From positions 3,648,134 to 3,712,133 of the forward strand of contig NW_020653750.1 in assembly GCF_003589595.1 (NCBI RefSeq): DNA of 64,000 bases. The letters run 5' to 3'. The notes under the pieces were generated by a model. It saw only the letters and a list, made by a program, of their open reading frames with translations. It was not told where the DNA came from and searched no databases. The stretch is from Hyposmocoma kahamanoa (taxonomy: Eukaryota > Arthropoda > Insecta > Lepidoptera > Cosmopterigidae). The translations under genes and the position numbers were made by a program. The stretch's first letter is position 1, and the number at the start of each line of letters is the position of its first letter. Positions 44,107 through 59,100 of this stretch are shown in pieces.

Positions 44107-47100
44107 TTATTTAATTTTCATGTCGCCGTTCGTAACCGGTGTGTTACGTGAATAGGAAGACTTCAAGGAAGTATCAGAGTTTTCTTTGCCGCCTCGTTTC
44201 TCTGGGATCAACAACGCGCCCAGGGCTATGAAATGAAGTGAATAGTAGAATTTGCTGAAACAAATAATGATAGTAAACTGTAACGTTAACGATTAAGTTA
44301 CTGCTTTAAAATTACCAAGACAAATTATGATTAATGAACATATTGATGTGTAATTAAAAATGTTGTTTTAAATTTACAAATAGTTACCCGTAAAAAGCGA
44401 GAGACGGCGTCAAATGCAGCAGCACGAAGGGCACTGTGGCGTAAGTCATGCAGACGCGCGTCGTGAGGAATGTTACCACGTCGTAGAACACTTTCTTAGG
44501 CCTGCTACCCAGGAACATCGGACGAGCAACTTTGCGGATCTATTAAATACATTTTGAAAATATGTCGGTAAGTTTATAAGATAACAGTCTTAATGGAAAA
44601 GAAAAACACTGGAGATACTTGTGTAGCTGCATCATACATCCATAACGCATGGCGCGCTGGCCTACACTGAGCTGAGTGGTACGCGCGTCGCGCTTGCTAT
44701 TTACATGAGTCGATCAGGGTTGTTGCGAATTTCAGCATCCGCATCGGCGGATAATCTGCATAAAATTAAAATATCCGCATTAATAGATGCTGGTATTCAT
44801 TGCGAATGTTCGAGTCGTAACATGACCTAAAAGGCACGCTGGAATAATTTACAAATATTTTGTAATTATTATGATTTAATAATAATAAAATCATTGAAAA
44901 AATGTTTTATTACAATATCAAAGAAAATAGAAAGTTTTTTCATGTAGATAGATTTCGTAAGGATGTACATTTCCCGCATTTTTTTTAAACACAAAATCAG
45001 CATCTACTGATGCGTAAAAGACCTGCATCAGAAACAACCCTGGTGTCGATCCAGTCTTGTCGCTACAACTGTTACAAACACTCCGCGAGGATGGCGCCAC
45101 TGAGACGATGTACACTCGCCATAACGCTACTAGTTAAAAGTCCTAAAAATATACTTCAGTAAATAATACGTTTTCAATAAACATTTATGATTCCTGATCT
45201 AGACACGGGTTTTACTCAACAAACCAAAGATATACCAACTAAGAAGCCTCCAAAGTGGAGAGCCCGACGTGATTAAACCGCCTGAGACGTGATTGCATCT
45301 CGAAATAGCTTCACAAAGCTCGCTAAGTACATTATAAAAATCTCTAACTAGAGTTAAATAAATAGTGTTATAGGGGAAGTTGAAAATAAACATCTTTATA
45401 CTTAAGCGAAATTCGATGTAGAATAAGTGTCAACAAAGGAAAACGTATGATTTTTAGAATGTTTACCTAGACTGTTTTACAGTTACTACGACAATTTCAA
45501 TATTTTCCCCCGAAATTAGATTAGGCTTTGATAATACTAATCTTGAAGTCATGTTTATGACAAATTTTATTTTTAAACTTATGAAATATGGCCTAATGAT
45601 TATTTGGTTTGAAGCAAATTGATAACATTCGAAGTCGAGTACTAATTCTAGTACAGAATCGGCAATTGATGCTGTATGAGATATGTAGTAATTAATATAA
45701 AATAAAATCTCACAATTTTCTTCCTTTTCATCTACTATTACTACTAACTAGCACTAAGCATTAATATATATTAAACTAAATTACTTTATTCATAAATCAT
45801 ACGTATCGAAGTACCTCTGTACTTTACAAACTTTATTATAATTTGGCTAGGTGAAATATTATTACTAGATAACCCGAATTACCTGCTTACCTATTTGAAT
45901 TCCATTCACAATTACGCGAGCAGGGCACCAAGTCTGTTAATTTTCTTCAAACCAATGGTTATTGTCATTTCATTGAGACTCCAGTAAGAGTATATTGCAG
46001 TTATGATAATATTTGTTATTCTGTTAAAATCTAGTTCCAATAGCAGTTGATTTCAATAGAGTGTCAGAGTCTTGATCGATGTTGCCTTACTAAACCACTA
46101 TGGATATTAATATGCATATATCATAATTTTCATCTTGTTAGTTTCTTCTTGAAATTAAATAGCATTTTAGTAGCTGTAGAACTCCTTGTGAAAGAGCTTG
46201 TCCAGGGAAGTACTGCCACCTTACCTATTTCTACCGCCAAGCAGTAATGGTGTCATTACTGTGTTCCGGTTGTGAAGGGTGCTGGTGAAATTACAGGCAC
46301 ATGGGACTTGTCAACTTATTTCTCAGGGTGACGGGCGCTTAGACTTAAAGCTCTAAGTGACACTGCAACTGTTATAGGCAGGCGTGTCGCTTACTACCAG
46401 GCGCACGACTTGTAAGTCCCGTCACTTGGTATTATAAAAAAAAATCAAATTAAATATATACTAGACTATATCAACGACTGCCATCTACTCGCCATTGAAG
46501 GAAATATCAAAAAATTGCAATGGCAGTTGAATAGTAGCTTGACGGCTAGCCACTGACAAGTCACTACTTGTTAACTTATACCAAAAACCCCACGTACAAA
46601 TCTTGCCATTGGCGCTCTATTGATAGACAACTGAAATGATTCAAAATTAGCAGAGGTGACACCCAAGCCGTGGTCAGAGCCAGCTTAAATAATGAGCATG
46701 GACAAAAAATGTTCTTTACACCTGCAATAATTGGTTGCTAGCAACGCAACGTTTTGTTATGAAATATGGCCGGACTATACAAATATTAGTTTAAAAAAAT
46801 CCGTTACCTTCCGAGCAGCGACTGTAAAGATACCGCCAGCGAAGAAGGTGAGGTAGTACCCGGGATGAAAGCCATGCCACACGGCGGAAAGCGCGTAGAC
46901 ACGCGTGGTCCTCCACGCCGCATTGCCACGCTCGTAAGCCACGCCTCGCAGCCAGGTGTTCGTGTTCTTGTTCCATGAAGCCACTGCCGTTCGGAAGTTT
47001 TGGCTGAACTGGATAAAAAACATTTTAGTATAAATCGAGTTCTTAGGTTTTCGCGATTGTTACGCATAGGAAATGAAACTATTTTTCCGGATTTAAATCG

Positions 47101-50100
47101 CGTATATATTTGTTTTTTCAAACAAACCGACGTTTCTGGCCCTTTACAGGTCCCATGGTCACGGTTGACTGAGGTGGTACAGTCTTCAACCAGTTATGTC
47201 TAATATTAATGCAAACCACCCTATTTTTTCACTATAGTTACAATAGTTATTAATTAAATACCTTATTTCTAATTTTACAAAGAAAACATTTCAATTTACG
47301 CTACATCAAGTTTTACAAATGATTTTATCGAATGAATTTTTATTAAATTCAATTTATTATTAATTAATAATAGAAATTGGAATAAACTAAAACATTATTA
47401 TATATAAATTATAATAACATAAATTAGTATTATATAAACAATACACACGAGATTTTAAACGACCGGAATTTGAGATAAGTGTGGAAAGTGAGCAAAGGGC
47501 CAAAGCTAAGTTGCGGGTTTTTAAAGAACTAATTTCTTCTGCCAATTCACAGTGGTAGAAGAAGTGACAGGGCTAGTATTTGATGTTCACACGTTAAATA
47601 CTAGTCCTCAATATATTGTCGAAATACAACGACGTCAAATAAAAAGAAAATTACATTTTTTCGATACAAATTCCTCTACATTGTGTAGTCGGGTATAAAA
47701 CATTTCGACTTTTGTAACACTTTTTAGATTACGATTAGGTGTTCGTAGAATCAAGAACCTGTCTACTGTGAACTGGCAACCGGTAGTATATCAATTTTGA
47801 CAACTTTACAGGATGAAGAAATAATCATTTATATAGCATCTCTATGCTCGCGGGTTTGTCCTTGCAAGTTCGGTAATCGGTAAACAGAACAAAGGGAACA
47901 TTGAAGCCATTGACCTACCAACAAATGGACGACGGGTCTAATACAAAAACCACGAAAAAAATGTCCGAAGTTAACCTATACAAACGTAGTGACATGTAAC
48001 GAAATATAAAAACTAAAACATTTCATTTAAATTGTAACGTCATTGCAGTACTGCCTAATTTTGCTTGCAACAATTTAACGGCTCAAAAATACCATAATAT
48101 TTGGCTTCGACTGAAAATTACTTGAACACAAGAGTAATGGAGTAGCCTTTATCGTAAATATTAATTAATTTTTATATATATTATTATGTCGAATTTTGTA
48201 CAAATTCACTTAAAGAAATAATAAAGAGTTGGGCAGATACATACATACTAAATATTACTACAAATGTGAAAATAAGCGTGTACTATAAGAAATGTACCGA
48301 TATTCCAACTAAACGTAAACTCAAATATCCGTAATTCCGAAAACCTATTTATAATAAAATCGTTACGCTTTCGTGTAATTTTATATATTTATTTAAACAC
48401 TTTATTGTACCACAAAGTAACTTACAAATTTTCAGAAACAATTTAAACATTTGTGTACAAAGGCGAGCTTATGCCATAAAGAGATTTCTTCCAAATAACC
48501 TTTGAAAATCTGAGAGGAAAGTTGGTTTTTGGGGTGGCACTAAAAATAGATAAGTAAAGAAATGGAATATACTATACTCAATAAATACACAGATAAATTT
48601 AATGAATCAAATGTACAACGAATACATATATATTAAGTAATGTTTATACATTAATACATACAAAGTCTATAATAAAATGAATGCACAAAATAAAACTATA
48701 AATAAATATATCAAATGTAAATAAATATTTCAAAAGCTCTAACATGTGGAGTTTGAACAATCCCAAAACTTCAAAAGAGCACCCTTGAAAACCCGAACCG
48801 AAGGCGACTGTCTGACCTCGACCGGGAGAAGGTTCCACATACGGGCAGCATTTACTGTGAACGAGTTCGAATATTTTTGGGAACTGTGTTGCGGGAGGAC
48901 GAGGGACAAATTGGTGCCAGAACGCAGGCGGTCACCCATAGCCTGACGGTATTGAAAACGCTCACGTAGACAGCTAGGTGAAGTGGGATGGAACAGGATT
49001 TTATAGAGGAAGCATAAAATGTGAGCATTTCTACGTAAACGAATAGGCAACAACTTCAACTCATCTCTAAACTTGGAAATGTGGTCGCACTTTTTCAATC
49101 CAAACACAAATCTGATACATTGGTTTTGCAGCCGCTCCAATTTATTAAGAAGGTCCTCCGAAAGATCAAGACAGGAGACGTTATCATAGTCCAGAATAGG
49201 AAAAAGAAGAGTGCGTATGAACATAAATTTGGTAGACAGAGGAAGAAAGTACTGCATCCGCTTGAGGGAATGAAGTGATGCAAAGATTTTACGACTCACA
49301 TCGGCGACATGCTCCGACCAAGAAAGTGTCTGATCCATTATGATGCCCAAATTTTTAACTGAAGTGGAAAAAGGAATAATGGTGTCATTCAAAACTAAAT
49401 TGGGCATCACCATAGACTCAAACTTGGAGATGGAATGGCGACTGCCAATAATTATGGCTTGGGACTTTTGTGCAATTAAAAGAAATCTGTAGCTCTTAGC
49501 CCAAACCGAAACCGTTTGTAGATCGGAATTCAATGTGCCGATAGCAGTAACTACGGGCCTTCAAGACGGGCCGCAGTATAGATTTGAAGGTCATCGGCAT
49601 AAAGATGGAAAGAAGACGTGAGTGATGATGTAATTCCACCGATAAAGACTGAATAAAGTATAGGTGATAAAACCCCACCCTGCGTTCCGCCAGCCGTAAG
49701 GCTACACCAGTCCGAGTGCATGTCACCGGTCTTTACGAGCTGGGAACGACCAAACAAATACGAACGAAACCAGGATTCGACTAAGGGAGGTAGATTTAAA
49801 GTTCTGAGCACAGCAAGAAGCAAATTAAAATAAACAGTACTGAAAGCACCGCTGAAATCCAATAATGTGAGGACAGTAACTTTTTTATTTTCTATATTGA
49901 GACGAATGTCGTCAATGATTTTCACCAGAGCAGAAACCGTGCTATGGCCCGCTCGAAAACCAGACTGCAGATGGTTGAAAATATCGTAACGTAGGAGGTG
50001 GTCAGTGAGTCGATTATGGACATAGTGCTCAAGGATTTTGGACAATACAGGAAGTATGGAGATAGCGCTGTAATGGGAGAAAGAAGAAGGATTTTATTTT

Positions 50101-53100
50101 TTAGGGAGAGGAATTACATGGGCTTGTTTCCATACAGTGGGAAACACACCAGTGGAAAGGGAAAAATTAAGGATACGAGTGAGGATAGAAGCTACTGGGT
50201 CCTGTATTGGAGTGATCATATCAAGACTCAAACCTTCATTACCAACAGCCTTCGTGGTGACAGACTTAAGTATTTTCAACGCATCTGCTGTCGTAACCTT
50301 CCCAAAATCAAAAGAGTCTGAAGCAAGACAAGGTGCATTGGCCAGGACAGATATTGTTCGCGATTTTATGACAGAATCTAAACATACTGGGGAAGATGCA
50401 AAGTAGTCGTTCAGCGCGTTAAGATCGACATTGAAGGGAAAGACATGACCAGCTTTACCGATACCCAATGACTTCAAATATTTCCACATCTTAGTATGCG
50501 GACAACCTTCGATAGTGGAGTGAATATGTTTACGCCTGGCGTTCCTACAGAGCTTGATGCAGCGGTTACGTAACTCGATGTAGAACCCACTATTGATTTC
50601 GGTTGGATTCTTCCGCAATCTGATACGTGCTCTGTTGCGCCTCTCCATAACCTCCTTGATATCTGACGTGAGCCAAGGAGCGGGGAAATGTTTGACTCGG
50701 ACAACTTGAAGTGGAGCATGCTTGTCAAAGATGGTCAAAATAATAGAGTTAAAGTTAAAAGCTCCGCTCCAAACACTAGCTCCCAATCAGAATTCAGCAC
50801 ATCATCAAAAAGGGCATTTTTGTCTATTTTACCATAATTGTGGAGCATTAAGGTTTTATGTCTGCGCTTAGGTAGACGAATTTTGAAAGAAGCATAAATT
50901 AAATCGTGTGAAGAAAAAGCAGCAGCATTAAACTGTCCATGAGAATCAACCAGCTCAGGAGAAGAAGTGACGATCAGATCAAGAAGGGAAGGTTGACCAT
51001 TATGCGGAAAGTGAGTGGGACACAACTCGAGGCACTTCAAATAAAGTGAGTGGAAGAGTGAAAGCAACTTCCTCGATCGGCAGTCACTCTTAACAAGGCA
51101 GGTATTGAAGTCACCCATGAGTATAATATGTTCGTAGCGGGTACGTAGCTCAGGCAGAACCGACTCTAGTTGCTCAAAGTAGTCAACTCTTAGGTGAGGA
51201 CTGTAAAAAACTCCCAGTAGGGCCCTAGTGTGGTGAAGAGTGACTTCCAAAAAAAGATATTCAGGAGAGTCCGCCGACGTCGGCGAGTCACCGACTGTGC
51301 TACGATCTCGTAGTCAATGTCTCTAATGATCTTATAAAATGTTCAACAATAACAGTTTTCTTTCCCTAAGGTACTTGCGTGAAACAGAACGTAACTAGTG
51401 TCAAAAAAATTATTAAATGACATTAACTGTCAACAAGCAGAATTTTAAACTTTTAGAAGTTACGCATAAAAATAAAAAAAGTAAAAGTGGGGTGAAATGA
51501 GAAAGTAATTTTGCTGGAAATTATTGAACCAAAAGAAATGCCAACAAGAAAACGATATACATTGCTTGCGCTACGCACTGGAGCCGAAAATTCGGCATAT
51601 TATTTGGATTTCGTAGCTGCAGATCTTGTGGGGCGGGTTTTACTTGGAGGCCGGTTGGAAAGATCGTGTGCTCTCGATAGCGGAGGGTTAATCGAGTCAC
51701 CAACGGCAGACCTTGAGGAGCTACAATCTGTGGCTGAGTTAGATAGATTTGACGGCGGCGTCGGTTTGCAGGTCGTGAAGTCCGATAACTCTGTCATAGT
51801 TGTGATCTTCTTTTTCGTCCCATCGGTACAAACCACTACGACTTTGCCATTCATAGTCCAGCAGCCCTTTATGCCAAGTCTTTTACGGGCTTCCACAAAA
51901 ACAGCATGCCTACTGGCAGTGAGGAATTCAGACAGAGTTATACCAGTGCCTTTCAAGCCACGTATAGCAGCCCATACTCTCTGGCGCAGTTGATGGTCAC
52001 AGAAACGTAGAAGTGTTGGACGAGGCTTTCCCATGGCCACATTCCTCCCCAGTCCGAAGCATACGGTTAGAGAAGGCTGAGATACTTCGCTTATTCCTAA
52101 GTTGTTACAACAAATGTCTAGAGCTTTTCTCATTGTATTCTCATCTCTTACTTCAGGCACACCGTGCAAGAGCAAGGTATTCGAACGTGACCTCATGTTA
52201 AAATCATCTAATGCCTGATAGACGAATTCCAGCTGTGATCTAAGACCTGAGACGGCCGTCCATATAAAAGATTTAAAAGTATGGAACTCACTGGAAACCA
52301 CTGCTGAATCTTGTCTGGGAGATGCAAGTGAAGTCTTAAATATTTCCATTTTACTTGCAAAAAGGGCAACCAGCTCGTCCATGTTACTTCTCAGCATACT
52401 GATGTCGTCCATTGCTGGTTTTGTGTGACAAAACTTGTGTGTTATTTTTTCAACAGTGAAGTGGTTTTATGTGGTGAATGTTAGCTGGTGGCGAAACTGT
52501 CAATTTCTATAATGCATTTATAGCATGTAAGTCTAAAAATTTCAAAAAATACTATTTTTAAACGTAACTAAATAGGAGTATTAGATAAAGGCGTGTTTTT
52601 CGCTTTCGCCTAACCGCGTATCTTGTTTGTATATTTTAATGCTTTTCACAAAAACAAAATTAGTTTTTATTTTGTAATCTTTCTAAAAAAATACATTTGA
52701 CATTATGAAAAGTCGAGCTAACGTTATTTCGGGCAAATGTATTTTCTGACTTCTAATAGGTAATCCCAAGCCGTAAAACGAGTACAACAATATTTTATTA
52801 CTTATTGCTAACGTTTAATTAAAAATCATTTTAAAAATAAGATTAAAATCAAAGCGACTCTATAATTTCTTTGTTCTAAATATTTCAATCGCTTGTGGTT
52901 CGAACAATTGAAAATGACCAAGAAGTTTATATAGAAGCTTCTTGAAATTGACTTGCTTGCTTGCTTCTTTCCATCTTTTGCGCATGCAATGTGTAGAAAA
53001 AGGACAGTTAACAATTTGATTGTTTTGTGTGCTTTTGTAATTTATATTTACGATTCATTTATATATAAATTAAATACTATAAAACTGTACAAAATAACAT

Positions 53101-56100
53101 TTTTAAATGAGAACTATGATAACACAATATATTTGTTTAGTGAAAATATGATAGAAAACCCTGTTTTTACACTTTACTGCAGTAATTTTTACAAGTTATT
53201 ATTATATGGGACTGCATGATTGATAACCGCGCTGACAGTCGAACAAACGAAGACTGTTGTGCGATTGACGCTCTGTATGTGATTTTAACGCCCTATAGAT
53301 GCGGACACTTTTAAGCGCGAACCCGATCTCCATTTATTGGTAGGTCAATGATTGAAGCTTTTATTTTACAACAATAGTGCAAAGGGAACATTTTAAGAGT
53401 TTTGTTTTCTTACTGTCCTTCTCTTAGGTTTTTCAAATTTGTTTCATAGTAATGACTTTGCATATCGTGGATAGTGCAATAACGCGTTACTAGCATTGGA
53501 TTAGGAGTTTCCATTTTGGGAATTTAGTGGCCAAATCAAATCCGCGTAATTCAGGGGGATCTTTTGTTATCAGTCTGTAGACAACATAAATTAATGGTGA
53601 CTGTGCAATTTCAGTCTCTCACCTGTAAAATTTGGTTTCGTGCAGTTACCGGGTCTTTTACCAATAATACATACGCGGATTTGCACTATTCCCGACGATA
53701 TATCATTTTCAATTTTACTATTGTTTTAAAGCGCTTAGGGCGCAATTAGTGCGTTAACATAGTATTATGTCTACACTATGACTGTTTCGTTTCTTCAATC
53801 ACGAATAGAATGAATAATGATAATATTTTATTCATTGCTACGGCTAAAGGGCTGTTATTTTTTTTAAATACGAATTGCCACGTTATAATGTACATATGTA
53901 ATTATTTATATCGTTTCAATCCATTGTGTACAGAAAAAGTAAAGATACAGGTCAGTTACCTGACTATAAAGTTTATTTTACAGCAACTGTGCAAAGGGAA
54001 CATTATAAGATTTTTACTATACTCTTTGCATGTAGCATAGCATTTAGTTTTAAAGCGCGTAGGGCGCAGTTTGTGCGCTGACATAGTATTATGACTACGA
54101 TAATGACTGTTTCGTATCTTGAAAATAGAATGAATATTGATATTCTATAATGAATATTCGTATCCTCCATGATTCATTGTTAGCGTTAAAGCGCAGTTAA
54201 ATTATTTAAATACGAAGTACCACATTATAAAATACATTAGGTAAATATTGAGCATAATTAAATAAATAAACAACTAGAGACGGTAAATGGCAAAAAAGGT
54301 GTCTGGGCGTACATAAGTCCCTAATTGATTTTTTAAATACTATTGTTGTGGTAAATAGGATAAAGTTCAATTTGAATATACAGCGTCAAACCCACCCCGC
54401 TTTTGACATTGCGCAATGCATGCTTACCTCAAAACCAAAAACGTCAATGTTCGACATCTTGTCCCATTTCGGCGTGCCATCAGTGTCGTATCCGTTGAAA
54501 CCCATGCCGGAATTGTTGCAAATTGCTTCGGAGAGAAGCCAAGCATGGTAATACTTGCAACGCACCACTAATGTCGAAAGGTACGCGTACCACAGAAGGT
54601 ACAGAGCTGACCACGACCGGGACATCTCGGAACCAGGATCAGTTAGTTCTACAGGTACAATATACATTATTTAAAAATGGTTTTTGAAAGTGTGTGATAT
54701 GATTCGCATAATATATATCAAAGACTTTATATATAAGCTTAACGTGCTCTTGACCCTGTACGAACTTAGTACTTGTACGAACGTACTTTTTACAAAACTT
54801 TGAAGATGTGGCTAATTAAAAAATGTTTTTACAGTTTAAAAGATTTTTTCAGCTACAAGCAATGTGAATAGATATTAATTAACTTAAATTAATGGATTAA
54901 TAACATCGAGTATATAACCAGAAATAAAGACGAAATAGGGGCCATCTATCCCTGGCAACTCATCAGGTAAATGGGCCTTATATCACTTTTAAATATCAAC
55001 TCTCGTTTGTGCTGAAATTTATTTCAATTTCATAATTAACGTATACTTTAAATATACTTTAAACATTGCACGCCCGTAGCGGATAGATTGTGAGGACTGC
55101 AATTTTGTTCATAAGACCTCAATGTTACCACAGTCAGACAATAAATGAATTCTATTCTATTGTAAAATACAGTGAGATCATAGAAAACTCATATGTTACA
55201 CTTACAAATTTATGAAGTATAATAACAATAAGATTCTTAAGTCCCTGTTAAAACAAAACTGTTATGTTTTTGTGTCGCTAATTAGTTACATGTTTACAAC
55301 ACAAAACATGTTTGTCTTTGTAAATATTCATGGCAATAAAGCGAACGCTGTTTTTAAATGTAAAATTTGTTGACAGTTTGGCATGAGTTTCTATATATAT
55401 TCTTCTATAGCGTAATAACTTTTAAATGAGGCTATCAGCGCAAAAGTGGTAAAAAGATTTTTTTTAGTCCATCATAGCAGCATTGACCTCAAAAAGAGCG
55501 TAAAGTTGCAATCTAATTTAAATGGAAACAAACTGCTACTCTTCAAAAGACCGATGTCTTATTCGCTTCTACGTTATTCGTGAATATGTCGTCGGTTAAA
55601 AGGTAAAAGGTGAGTTTTACCCACAGGCTTATAAATGGTATAAATCTGTGGGTAAAACTCACTAAGTCCCATTTTGATCAAAAAGGAGTTTTACGGTCGT
55701 ATTCCAGAACTCTACTCAATGCTCAAGTCAGGACTTGAGTATGATTTAAAGCACTAAAAATCATACTCAAGTCCTTGCCATTAGGGTCGTATTTCCAGTG
55801 CTTGAAATCGTACTCAAGTCTGCTCAAATCCTGACTTGAGCATTGAGTACAGTTCTGAAATACGACCCTTAGAGTTTTTTCTACTTTTGTTCGATCGGGA
55901 AGAACATCTACGACAAATTTAGTAAGTGCGTAGTGTCCTTCACTATAAAACTGCATTTCGAAAAATGTGGATACAATAATGTTATAATCCATTTACAGGT
56001 AAAACACAAAATCTTAATTATCGCCATTAATCGATTTAGCTTTAAAGTGAGTTTTACCTTACACCGACGATATTACACACGATATATAATACATACTGTT

Positions 56101-59100
56101 ATATAATTATATTGGTAACTATATATTTTTTATTTTAGAGTCAACAGTGCGATTTATTTATTTCTAGTGTAACGATTCATAAGTTATGAGAAAAATAAAT
56201 GTAAATAGTCTATGTAATTGTGTTTCAAACACACCTTCGAAAACTGTAATGGGGTATTTTTTGGCTAGCGACAAATAAAGTACAGCAGCCGACACGGATC
56301 CAAATACTTTGTAAAACACAGCTCGTCGAGGTGAAGGCTCCGATCCGCTTAGTTTGTCCTCCTACAACAGTACATCATCAACTCCTATACGTCTCATTGC
56401 TAGTTTACGAGTTTTCTCTAAGGCCGGCCATATACAGGTGGAATCCTGTTTCGAAATTCCGTTTCGGAATTTCGGCAAAACCACACAAATCACGGACTTA
56501 TCACACACATACAGTGCTATTTCGTTCCAAAGTTTTTCCGATTCGAAATTCCGTATGGTGGCTTGTGCATTTACAATTCCGCAAGGAAAAGCCGTTGCGA
56601 ATGCAAGTCTTCCATAGATTTTGTAGGGCCGCAACACACAGTCGTAAATTCCGTACGTATTTTCGCTGCAAGAACATCTCTTGTTATTCCGAACGGAAAT
56701 AAACATGTGTGTGATGTATATACGGAATCTCGAATTGATATTCCGAAACGGAATTCCGACTGTATGTGGCCGGCCTAAGTAGGGGGTTTTAAGCCGTTGT
56801 TCACCACGCTGACACAATGCGGGTTGAAACGTTAACATCACAAGTCTTTGAAGAGTACTGCGAACCATCATATACACACAAAGGAGGCAAGAGCTGTCTG
56901 AACTGGGTTATCACTGCTCTGCTACAATAATACACACTATCTAGTCTCAACAAATTATAAGGTTAATTGGACATTCTTTATATTTAGGTAAATGTTACCA
57001 GAAACTTAAACATACTCCAAGTAATATTAATTTTATAATATTCAATCATGACATTTTTACTACTATGATATTTATATTTTCTGGGGAAACTAGTCTGTTA
57101 TTATAATTATTATTGATACAAAGATCGAACAAACATAAAGACAAAATCCTTTGATCTGCGTCTGTTGCCACGGTGAGGCAGTCATTATGAAAGAATTTTT
57201 CTTTGTATTTGTTCGACTTTTGTATCAACAATAATCCAAGCAGCTAATTAGTCCGTGAAGTTATTAATTAATAATGTAGTGTTTGATAAAAAAAAAGTGG
57301 TCAATGATACAAAGATAATGCATGGTGCGTTCTTACCCCGTCAACGCGACCGCCTTCAATAAACTTTATGTAATCTGCGTAAAAAACAACGGGTCCACAC
57401 ATAAGCGTTTGGAATGCCAACATGTAGGCAAAATACTCTAAAGGAGATGGCGTTTTGTCAATCCTCGCCAATTTAACACATGTGCTTTCGCTACTTGGTG
57501 TTGCATTAGTTCCTTTCTTTTCACTATAGCTGTCCTGCAGCGCATATGCTAGTGAGGTAACTCTTTGCGTTATTACCATGAGGGGACCTGAAAAAGAAAA
57601 CACTTAATAGCACAGATATCTACGCTCTTATTTTAGTGAAGTCATTTCTTATGGATAAGATTTAGCATTTGAGCGCCAATTACTTTTATTGAATCATAGG
57701 AGAACAGGGTGAGCTTTACACTCTTAACCTGTAAATTGAGTAGCAGGCCTGTAATCGCTCAGGTGACCACGTAATCCAACCGTACCAAATAACCAACTTA
57801 CCTACGTTACCTACCAACGTACAATTTATATTAAAAATATGTATATATTATATAAAATACATCTGTATTAAGCTGTCCTTGATGGTACAGAAAACTACAG
57901 CTTTCTGATAGATCTCAGCCAATCACAGCGGCCGTTTCAATTCGGGTTATATTTTTGCGTTCATTTGCAAATACACGCTCACATGATTAATTTTCTACAA
58001 ATATATAATTTTTTAACATGGTTGCCAATAACCCGGTGAACTACCGTGTTGTGCTAAGCAAAATGAATGGCATTAAGTCCGCCGTAAGTACTGTTTAGTC
58101 TGGAATAAAGTTTAAATAAATAAAAGAAAAAATAAAAAGCATGCACTTATTTTGTTATTACGGTTTTTGTTCATTATATCTGCTCTTGGTTATTTTCTTA
58201 TATTGGTATGAATGTTTGCTTTGGATTTACCAACGAAACTTAATTTAGTACTCAAAACTTTCATGGATAACGTATAAAAATTAAAATAACGATTATATTT
58301 TCATTTATTTATTATTATTAAATCGCAGTGTTTTTCATATATTATATACCATACTACATACTATGCTATATACCATGTTATGTATCTAGTACATAACTGT
58401 ACAGACTTCGGAAATTCTGATTTTTTACTTTCCTACTAACCGATGGACAACCTAATCACCCTGTACAAATAAATTCGAGTACAACCTAAAGCATTATTTA
58501 CTACATTATATTCTTTATTGCACCAAACAAAAACAAAAGGAATATTAATTATACAAAACGTGAGCAAATATCTCTTCCAGCCAAACATAGGCAGTGAGGG
58601 CAGAAGTAATAAGTGGGCAACAGCGCGCAAGATAGAAATAGAGAGCAATTATATTAAACTATCAGATAAATTCAATAGATACCGATGCTTCCATAAGTAT
58701 TTTAAATGCATACAATCAATAAATACAATATATATTTTAAACATAGGTATACAGGGTTACAGGAAAAGTCGTGCTAGATCCGTTAAGAGCGTGGAGTACT
58801 CATCATTTCTGACTTATTTTACTACGAAACACCCTACCCTAAACTTAACCCTTTTCGAGATATTTGACTTTTATTTTTTTTATTCAAAATTGCCGATTTT
58901 TAGGCTACTAAATTTAATTTTGTTTATTTTGTGTGTCTTATTATTATAATTATTGCATTTTTACATGTGTGATAAGATGCTTTAGGACCTCAATCATTAA
59001 AATAGTGAATAAGTTAAGTCAATACGCCGTAGTAGAAAAGAGAAAGTTAAGAAATTTAAAAAAAAATTAGAAAGTTTATTTTTCTCTAAGGGATATCTAA

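Larger units (their letters stand above)
48390..52500 (-). mobile_element. CR1/Jockey-type non-LTR retrotransposon (LINE), degraded
   Basis: Contains, on the minus strand, an intact-looking ORF1 (52412-51600), a broken ORF2 (about 51300-48739), and a 3' UTR ending GTACAATAAAGTGTTTAAAT (about 48405) followed by an A/T tail. It is inserted inside the DNA element 47908-53350, itself in an MBOAT intron, in the sense direction of that gene. 5' and 3' limits are approximate. Confidence 0.85.
47908..53350. mobile_element. DNA transposon with 8-bp duplication, split by a later LINE insertion
   Basis: Left end CATTGACCTACCAACAAATG (47908) and right end CATTTATTGGTAGGTCAATG (to 53350) are inverted repeats. 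Perfect 8-bp repeats ATTGAAGC flank them at 47900-47907 and 53351-53358. The left about 170 bp and right about 120 bp match the two halves of the MITE at 12488-12771. About 4.1 kb of the interior is the LINE at 48390-52500. Without it the element would be about 1.3 kb, with no recognisable transposase. Superfamily hAT or P by duplication length. Confidence 0.8.

Noticed and set aside
56331..56877. Overlapping ORFs of up to 171 aa on both strands
   Set aside because: They lie across the Harbinger-like MITE 56422-56775 and its palindromic repeats, with no protein motif; the real coding sequence nearby is the MBOAT exon 56235-56361.
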